Source: Candidatus Mediterraneibacter stercorigallinarum
Lineage (GTDB): Bacteria; Bacillota; Clostridia; Lachnospirales; Lachnospiraceae
Assembly (NCBI GenBank): GCA_019116185.1
Contig: DXCD01000048.1
Span: forward strand, 1 to 10,200
Length of the DNA stretch: 10,200 nucleotides
Direction of reading: 5' to 3'
This document shows, piece after piece, positions 5,244 through 10,200 of the stretch. Positions within the stretch are counted from its first letter, which is position 1, and each line of letters opens with the position of its first letter. Position numbers and translations under genes: made by a program. The notes beneath the pieces are model-generated. The model made no database searches, was not told where the DNA came from, and was given only the letters and a program-made list of their open reading frames with translations.

Positions 5244-8200
5244 ATGAAGAAAAAAGCGTTGAGAAAAGACTTTTATATGGAGATCCGGCGCAGCCTGGGG
5301 CGGTTCCTGTCTATTTTCTTTATTGTTGCCATCGGGTGCGCTTTCTTCTCGGGAATACGGGCATCCGAACCGGATATGCGTTATTCGGGGGATGCGTATT
5401 TTGATAATAAGAATATGATGGATATTCAGGTTATCAGCACCATGGGGCTTACAGCCGAAGATATAAGCGCGATTGAAGCGATGGATGGGATCGGACATGC
5501 GGAAGGCGGATATTCTGCGGACGTGCTATGCACAGACGGGGCAAACCAGATTGTGGTTCATGTCATGTCCATGCTTCCGACAATGAATCAGGTGCAGCTT
5601 GAAGACGGACGTCTGCCGGAGGCGGAAGACGAGTGCGCGCTGGATGTGGACTATCTGGCGGAGAGTGACCTTGAGATCGGGGATACGGTTACATTTTCCA
5701 GTGGGACGGAGGATGATATTGCAGATACACTTGTGACAGATACCTTTACGATCACAGGTACCGTGAGCAGCCCCAATTATATTTCATTCCAGAGAGGAAG
5801 CGCGACGATCGGGAACGGGACGGTGAGCGCCTTTGTGTATGTGCCGGAAGAAAGCTTTGCGCTGGATGTATACACGGAGATCTGTGCACAGGTGGTAGGC
5901 GCGGCGGAGCTGACAGCATTTACGGATAAATATGATGACCGGATAGCGGAAGTCATTGAGAATGTAGAAGCCATCAAAGAAAAACGGCAGGATGCGCGGT
6001 ATGAAGAAGTTACGGCTGAGGCCGAGACGGCGGTTTCGGATGCCGAGCAGCAGATCACGGACGCGGAGACAGAGCTGGCAGACGGGAAGGCGCAGGCAGA
6101 GGCAGAGCTTGCGGACGCCAGACAGCAGCTTGAGGATGCGCAGGCGGAATTGGACAGCGGGAAGAGCGGGCTGGAGTCTTCCAGGGCGCAGATGGAGACG
6201 ACCCGGCAGCAGCTGAATGACAGCCAGGCAGAGGTGGACCAGGGGACAGAGGAGCTGAATGCGAACATCGACAGCCTGAATGTTCAGATTGATCAGCTCA
6301 ATTCTGCAAAGGAACAGTACAATGCACTGGCTGCAAGCGGCAAAACCGATGACGTGACCATGGCTGCGCTGCGGGCTTTGTACGAGCAGATCCAGAGCGG
6401 CGAAGCGGGCGTTACACAGGCGCAGGAGCAGATCAATGCGGCGAAAGCGCAGCTTACAGCCGCCCAGGAACAGATCAACAACGGCTGGCAGCAGCTTGAA
6501 TCCGGCGAGCAGCAGCTTGCAGATGCGGAAGCAGAGATCGCATCCGGTGAACAGGAACTTGCCGACGGCTGGGAAGAATATTATAAGAGCGAGGCAGAGG
6601 CGCGGGAAGAGATCGCGGACGGTGAACAGAAGATCGAAGATGCGAAGCAGGAGCTCGCTGATGCCCAGGAAGAGATCGAGAATCTGGAGAAGCCGGAATG
6701 GTATGTATATGACAGAAATAATCTTCCGGATTATACAGGGTATGGGGAGAATGCGGACAGGATGCGCGCGATCGGAGAAGTATTTCCTGTCCTCTTCTTT
6801 CTGGTGGCAGCGCTGATCAGCCTGACCACAATGACCCGCATGGTAGAGGAACAGAGGACTCTCATCGGCACATTTAAGGCGCTCGGATATGAGCGGCATT
6901 CCATAGCGGGCAAGTATCTCGGATACGCGCTGCTGGCGACCGTGACCGGAAGTGTCGCGGGGATTCTTTTTGGAGAAAAAGTATTTCCGTATATCATTAT
7001 AAATGCATACGGGATCATGTACCAGCATATGAACGAGCTGGCGATCCCGTACAACGTAAGGTATGGCATGGGCGCTGCCCTGGCGGCGCTGGCATCTACG
7101 CTGATCGCTACGTTCCTGGCGTGCTTCCGGGAACTGAAAGAGCAGGCAGCGGAGCTGATGCGTCCGCCTACGCCGAAGCAGGGACAGAGAGTGCTCCTTG
7201 AACGAATTCCATTCATATGGAAGCGGCTGAATTTCTCCTGGAAGGCGAGCGTCAGGAATCTTGTGCGCTATAAGAAACGGCTCTTTATGACGGTCTTCGG
7301 TATCGGCGGATGTATGGGACTTATGCTGGTGGGATTCGGCCTGAAGGATTCGATTTTCGCGATCGTGGATATTCAGTATGGAGAAATCCAGCTCTATGAC
7401 GGAACTGTCATACTGAACGGAGACGCCTCGGAAGAAGAAAAGGCGCAAGTATTGTCCCAGGTTCAGGCGGATAAGGATGTGGACGGCGCGGCAGAAGGAC
7501 TGCTCCTGCAGGTCACTGTGGGAAACGGGGAAGAATGGCATGATGTCTATCTGGACGTGCCGAAAGATGTGGGTAGTTTCCCGGAATATACAGTACTTCA
7601 AAATCGGGTCACCGATGAAAAATATTATCTGGACGATGAAGGCGCCGTGCTTACTGAAAAGATGGCCAAAGAGCTGGATGTTGAGCCGGGAGATACGATC
7701 ACGGTCCGCGATGAAGACAAGGGCGATGTCACCGTGAAGATCAGTGCGGTGTGTGAGAATTATATGGGGCATTATCTCTTCATGACGCCTGCTCTTTACG
7801 AAGCGGCATATGGAGAAGCGCCGGAATACAATTCCGTGTTCTATAAGACTGCTGACAGGAATACCGAGGAGGCAGAACGGGTCGGCGAAGAAGCGCTGAA
7901 GCTGCCCGGGGCGCTGAGTATCAGCTATACCACTGATCTGAGAGAGCAGGTGGACAATATGCTTGGCGCGCTGGACCTGGTTATTGTGGTGCTGATCATT
8001 TCGGCAGGCATGCTCGCATTCGTGGTACTGTATAATCTGAACAACATTGCGATCACAGAGCGCAAGCGGGAACTGGCGACATTGAAGGTGCTGGGCTTCT
8101 ACAACAATGAGGTCACAATGTATGTGTACCGAGAGAACATTGTGCTCACCCTGCTGGGCTCCGTATTCGGCGTCCTCCTCGGATGGATCCTTCACCGCTT

Positions 8201-8372
8201 CATTATCGTGACCGTGGAGATTGAGTCTGTCATGTTCGGCAGGAATATCGATTTCAGCAGCTTTGTGTTTGCCTTCCTGCTTACCGTGGTGTTCTCGTGC
8301 ATTGTAAACGGGGCCATGTACTTTAAATTAAAGAAGATCGATATGGTAGAGTCATTAAAGAGTGTAGAATAA
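5244..8372 (+). CDS. FtsX-type ABC transporter permease with large extracytoplasmic coiled coil
   Basis: This 1042-residue membrane protein is the partner of the ATPase just upstream (nine-base gap; TAGGGA over the stop serves as Shine-Dalgarno). Helix 1 (about 20-40) is followed by an MacB-like extracytoplasmic domain (about 45-245), then a coiled coil (about 255-482), then three helices near 512-531, 556-577 and 608-628 forming the first FtsX domain. A second half starts with a helix at 679-699, another extracytoplasmic domain (about 700-905), and helices near 907-930, 965-985 and 1005-1026. Each half carries the FtsX motif, LIGTFKALGY at 540-549 and LATLKVLGF at 944-952, showing internal duplication. 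The eight-helix layout matches the large single-chain permeases of Firmicutes. The coiled coil is about 225 residues of Ala/Glu/Gln-rich heptads folding back at about 366-370; it probably reaches into or across the cell wall. Substrate is unknown; envelope-active peptide, lipid or wall-hydrolase control are the options known for relatives. Confidence 0.93.
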   Translation: MKKKALRKDFYMEIRRSLGRFLSIFFIVAIGCAFFSGIRASEPDMRYSGDAYFDNKNMMDIQVISTMGLTAEDISAIEAMDGIGHAEGGYSADVLCTDGANQIVVHVMSMLPTMNQVQLEDGRLPEAEDECALDVDYLAESDLEIGDTVTFSSGTEDDIADTLVTDTFTITGTVSSPNYISFQRGSATIGNGTVSAFVYVPEESFALDVYTEICAQVVGAAELTAFTDKYDDRIAEVIENVEAIKEKRQDARYEEVTAEAETAVSDAEQQITDAETELADGKAQAEAELADARQQLEDAQAELDSGKSGLESSRAQMETTRQQLNDSQAEVDQGTEELNANIDSLNVQIDQLNSAKEQYNALAASGKTDDVTMAALRALYEQIQSGEAGVTQAQEQINAAKAQLTAAQEQINNGWQQLESGEQQLADAEAEIASGEQELADGWEEYYKSEAEAREEIADGEQKIEDAKQELADAQEEIENLEKPEWYVYDRNNLPDYTGYGENADRMRAIGEVFPVLFFLVAALISLTTMTRMVEEQRTLIGTFKALGYERHSIAGKYLGYALLATVTGSVAGILFGEKVFPYIIINAYGIMYQHMNELAIPYNVRYGMGAALAALASTLIATFLACFRELKEQAAELMRPPTPKQGQRVLLERIPFIWKRLNFSWKASVRNLVRYKKRLFMTVFGIGGCMGLMLVGFGLKDSIFAIVDIQYGEIQLYDGTVILNGDASEEEKAQVLSQVQADKDVDGAAEGLLLQVTVGNGEEWHDVYLDVPKDVGSFPEYTVLQNRVTDEKYYLDDEGAVLTEKMAKELDVEPGDTITVRDEDKGDVTVKISAVCENYMGHYLFMTPALYEAAYGEAPEYNSVFYKTADRNTEEAERVGEEALKLPGALSISYTTDLREQVDNMLGALDLVIVVLIISAGMLAFVVLYNLNNIAITERKRELATLKVLGFYNNEVTMYVYRENIVLTLLGSVFGVLLGWILHRFIIVTVEIESVMFGRNIDFSSFVFAFLLTVVFSCIVNGAMYFKLKKIDMVESLKSVE

Positions 8373-8385
8373 ATGTGAAAAAACT

Positions 8386-8456
8386 GTGAACGGGGTCAGA
8401 CCCCTTTAAGGAGAAAATTCTGACAATTTCTCCAAAAGGGGTCTGACCCCGTTCAC
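8386..8456. repeat. Composite long palindrome, also a bidirectional terminator
   Basis: The arm GTGAACGGGGTCAGACCCC (8386-8404) is perfectly repeated in reverse complement at 8438-8456, extended inward by TTT/AAA to 22 bp. Inside, GGAGAAA (8410-8416) pairs with TTTCTCC (8427-8433). Each outer arm also holds a self-complementary core, GGGGTCAGACCCC or GGGGTCTGACCCC. The element lies between two converging genes. TTTTT (8457-8461) follows on the plus strand and TTTTTT on the minus strand, so it can end both the ABC permease and AEC transporter transcripts. Its length and structure exceed a plain terminator and suggest a dispersed intergenic repeat of REP or MITE type; copies elsewhere cannot be seen here. 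Confidence 0.8.
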
Positions 8457-8463
8457 TTTTTAT

Positions 8464-9381
8464 TTACAAAACATATTCCGCCAGCATGACTACCACGGGG
8501 ATCGTAACCATGGACAGTACGGTTGACATGGCGAAGATCTCGGATGAGTAGGTGTAGTTCTGCTTGTACCGGATCGCCAGCATGGTGCCGGTGGCTGCAG
8601 CGGGGCACGCCGCGGCGATGACCATGGCAAGGGAGACGGTCTGGGGCAGATGCATAAGCGCAAGCGCCAGGACTGTGACCAGGGGGATCAGGAGCAGTTT
8701 GACGGCTGAGACAAAGTACAGCCGGATATTGCGCAGCATTTTCCCGAGATCAGCCTGTGCCACGGAAAAGCCCGCTACCATCATGGCGAGAGGCGTATTC
8801 ATATCTGCTACGTAGTTCATGGAATCCAACAGGACATCAGGAATCTTAAACTGTATGAAGAACAGGATAACCGCTGCCGCAGTGGAGATGAACATAGGGG
8901 AGAGAATTCCTTGTTTCATATTTTGCAGGGAGAACTTCTTTTCCATGAGCCCGACACCGTGAGTCCAGGTGAACAGGTTGAATACGACCAGGTACGCAGT
9001 CAGATAAAATACACCGGTATCGCCAAGGACACTGCCGATCAGCGGGATTCCGATGAAACCGCAGTTGGAGTATATGGCATTGTACCGCTCCACGCTGTGG
9101 TTCTCGCTGCCGGAAGGGCGGATCAGTAATGTGGCGGCCGTGATCCCGATAACATGGGAGACTGCGGCCGCGGCAAATGCGAGGAGAAGCCCCCTGACCA
9201 GTTCGGGGTCGTACTCTGTCTGGTAAGTAGTCAGGATCAGGCATGGGTTGACTACCATTAGCAGGAGGTTGGACATGGCACGGTTCCCTTCCTGGCTGAC
9301 CAGCCTGATTTTGTAGCACACAAATGCGAGCAGCATAATGAAGAACATCTTCACAAGCTGCTCGAAGATTAATATAAACAT
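8464..9381 (-). CDS. AEC (auxin efflux carrier) family transporter
   Basis: The 305-residue protein is a polytopic membrane carrier of the AEC family (BART superfamily), which includes bacterial malate/malonate permeases such as MleP and plant PIN proteins. Ten or so hydrophobic helices are visible. Conserved blocks are NLLLMVVNPCLIL (38-50), SNCGFIGIPLIG (106-117) in the first half, and MNTPLAMMVAGF (194-205) with ACPAAATGTMLA (258-269) in the second. The two halves reflect the family's inverted repeat. The likely cargo is a small carboxylate, which would fit the acyl-phosphate enzyme gene upstream, but specificity is not readable. The ATG at 9381 is chosen because AAAGGA lies 10-11 bases upstream, overlapping the stop of pduL. 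An in-frame ATG at 9435 would add 18 polar residues, overlap pduL, and has no support. The gap to pduL is 17 bases, so they are one operon. Confidence 0.92.
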   Translation of the reverse strand: MFILIFEQLVKMFFIMLLAFVCYKIRLVSQEGNRAMSNLLLMVVNPCLILTTYQTEYDPELVRGLLLAFAAAAVSHVIGITAATLLIRPSGSENHSVERYNAIYSNCGFIGIPLIGSVLGDTGVFYLTAYLVVFNLFTWTHGVGLMEKKFSLQNMKQGILSPMFISTAAAVILFFIQFKIPDVLLDSMNYVADMNTPLAMMVAGFSVAQADLGKMLRNIRLYFVSAVKLLLIPLVTVLALALMHLPQTVSLAMVIAAACPAAATGTMLAIRYKQNYTYSSEIFAMSTVLSMVTIPVVVMLAEYVL

Positions 9382-9398
9382 ATATAATATAGTCCTTT

Positions 9399-10040
9399 CT
9401 ATCGGTCGATTCCGGCCTGAAGTTCCTCTGCCCAATTCTGCAGGCTGTATGTATGGCCGTTGAAGAGCTTGAGGATGACCCCGGTAGGATTATCTTCATT
9501 GGCAAATGCATTTGCCTCGTCAGTATCCACATGCATGGCAAGTGAATAAGACGGGCTGACGCGCACGACCACATCGGAGAAGATGAGGGAGCGCTCATAG
9601 CTTGTGGTGATGACGAATACGATGTCATTGTCTTTGACGTGGGCGCGGATGGCGTCAACGGGGGTCATGTGGATGTGCCGTTTTGCTACGATGACGCCCC
9701 GTGAAAGTTCCAGCTTTCCTTTTGGCCCGATCAGCGTGCATCCGGGCGTCCCTTCCAGGTCGCCGGACTGCCGGATCACGCTCTTGATGCCGAGCCGCCT
9801 TGCGTCGGTCACGGAGATTTCCACCTGGGTCTCCTTTCTGCATGGTCCGAGTATGACGACCTTTTCAAATCTCCCTTTCGGTCCCGCGACAGTCAGGCGT
9901 TCTTTGCACGCATACTGCCCGGGCTGGCTTAATTCTTTTGCAAATGTGGGCTTTGTGCCCGGTCCGAATAAAGTTTCAAAATCCTCCTGCGTGATATGGA
10001 TATGGCGCGCGGAGGTCTCGATAGGTATTTTCAAACTCAT
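9399..10040 (-). CDS. pduL: Phosphate propanoyltransferase (PduL-type phosphotransacylase)
   Basis: PduL-type enzymes reversibly transfer an acyl group between CoA and phosphate (acyl-CoA to acyl-phosphate) and are unrelated to Pta. This protein of 213 residues has the two PduL repeats. Metal-binding histidines are in RHIHI (His13, His15), RHIHM (His122, His124) and MHVDTDEAN (His170). Other marks are QPGQYA (39-44), GPKGRFEKVVILGP (53-66), QVEISVTDAR (72-81) and QSGDLEGTPG (91-100). There is no N-terminal 20-residue microcompartment-targeting peptide as in Salmonella PduL, so it should be cytosolic. The usual GVSNRH before the first motif reads ETSARH here, and a C-terminal extension follows the TDEAN motif. 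The only usable start is ATG 10040; TGA lies in frame six bases upstream, and the Shine-Dalgarno GAGGAG (10052-10057) is 11 bases away. No acetate kinase or shell gene is in view. Confidence 0.93.
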   Translation of the reverse strand: MSLKIPIETSARHIHITQEDFETLFGPGTKPTFAKELSQPGQYACKERLTVAGPKGRFEKVVILGPCRKETQVEISVTDARRLGIKSVIRQSGDLEGTPGCTLIGPKGKLELSRGVIVAKRHIHMTPVDAIRAHVKDNDIVFVITTSYERSLIFSDVVVRVSPSYSLAMHVDTDEANAFANEDNPTGVILKLFNGHTYSLQNWAEELQAGIDR

Positions 10041-10067
10041 TACTCATTTCACTCCTCATATTTTATG

Positions 10068-10096
10068 ATTTTAGCAGAATAAAGTGTCCGTGTAAA
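10068..10096 (-). promoter_or_regulatory. Sigma-A promoter of the pduL-AEC operon
   Basis: On the minus strand, a -35 TTTACA (10091-10096) and a -10 TAAAAT (10068-10073) are 17 bases apart. TG stands one base before the -10, making it an extended -10 as well. The start would be near 10061, only about 20 bases before the ATG, leaving a very short leader. Seven-base inverted repeat AAAGCGC/GCGCTTT (10094-10100 and 10118-10124) reaches into the -35 and could be a binding site. Confidence 0.75.
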
Positions 10097-10200
10097 GCGC
10101 ATGAATGTACCTTTCCGGCGCTTTTTATCCGTGGGAAAACAATGCGTTGTAAAAGAAAAGTTAAAATGCAGTAAAGAAAGAGTAAATAAAATGTTAAATA
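10097..10200. other. AT-rich intergenic end of window
   Basis: No gene, RNA or terminator with full support is visible here. The stretch from about 10141 is A-rich on the plus strand. The hexameric symmetry ACAATGCGTTGT (10140-10151) is imperfect and short. The window ends before the next gene. Confidence 0.5.

Noticed and set aside
6033..6677. DNA repeat in the permease coding region
   Set aside because: The repeated look comes from Ala/Glu/Gln/Leu-rich heptads; the nucleotide units are not identical tandem copies.
5784..8195. 803-codon open frame on the minus strand
   Set aside because: It lies wholly antisense to the ABC permease, which has clear motifs. The translation is rich in Arg, Cys and Leu with no recognisable domain, as expected from the complement of a GC-biased gene with an Ala/Glu/Gln-rich coiled coil.
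9382..9435. N-terminal extension of the AEC transporter to ATG 9435
   Set aside because: It would add an Arg-rich polar stretch within pduL coding sequence; the start at 9381 has a Shine-Dalgarno and gives the usual family length.

Overview
The window reads as chromosomal DNA from a Gram-positive anaerobe of the class Clostridia, most likely a Lachnospiraceae-like gut bacterium. This rests on the mid-range GC content, strong Shine-Dalgarno sites, sigma-A promoters with extended -10 elements, and the kinds of genes present: an OmpR-type two-component system, an SalX/MacB-type ABC pair, a UMF1 transporter and a PduL-type acyltransferase. The taxonomic call is inference; no marker gene fixes genus or species.

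Layout. Positions 1-1606 (+) hold the C-terminal end of an OmpR-family response regulator followed one base later by its sensor kinase, closed by a bidirectional terminator. On the opposite strand, 1652-1992 is ssrA (tmRNA), with its own promoter at 2058-2086. Running the other way from that promoter region is a two-gene operon (2238-4327, +): a zinc-dependent phospholipase C-like protein and a UMF1/ATG22-type MFS transporter. After a regulatory intergenic region (4328-4529) with direct repeats, an extended -10 promoter and a terminator hairpin just before the start codon, comes an ABC operon (4530-8372, +): an ATPase and a 1042-residue FtsX-type permease. A long composite palindrome (8386-8456) separates this from the convergent operon on the minus strand (10040-8464): a PduL-type phosphotransacylase followed by an AEC-family carboxylate transporter. 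The last 160 bases hold the pduL promoter and AT-rich sequence.

How the parts may work together. The ABC promoter has a good extended -10, a poor -35, and two TGAAATT direct repeats exactly 11 bp apart at the position where OmpR-family regulators bind and activate. A response regulator with its kinase lies upstream in the same window, so regulation of the ABC pair by that system is a plausible but unproven link. The pduL-AEC pair suggests acyl-CoA/acyl-phosphate conversion coupled to movement of a carboxylate, but neither acetate kinase nor microcompartment genes are visible.

The most distinctive feature is in the permease: an extracytoplasmic coiled-coil hairpin whose two arms are mirror images in heptad register, each interrupted by a single 11-residue step at the matching position. 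No wholly new system is obvious; the points most worth following are this coiled coil, the ABC operon control region and the composite palindrome.
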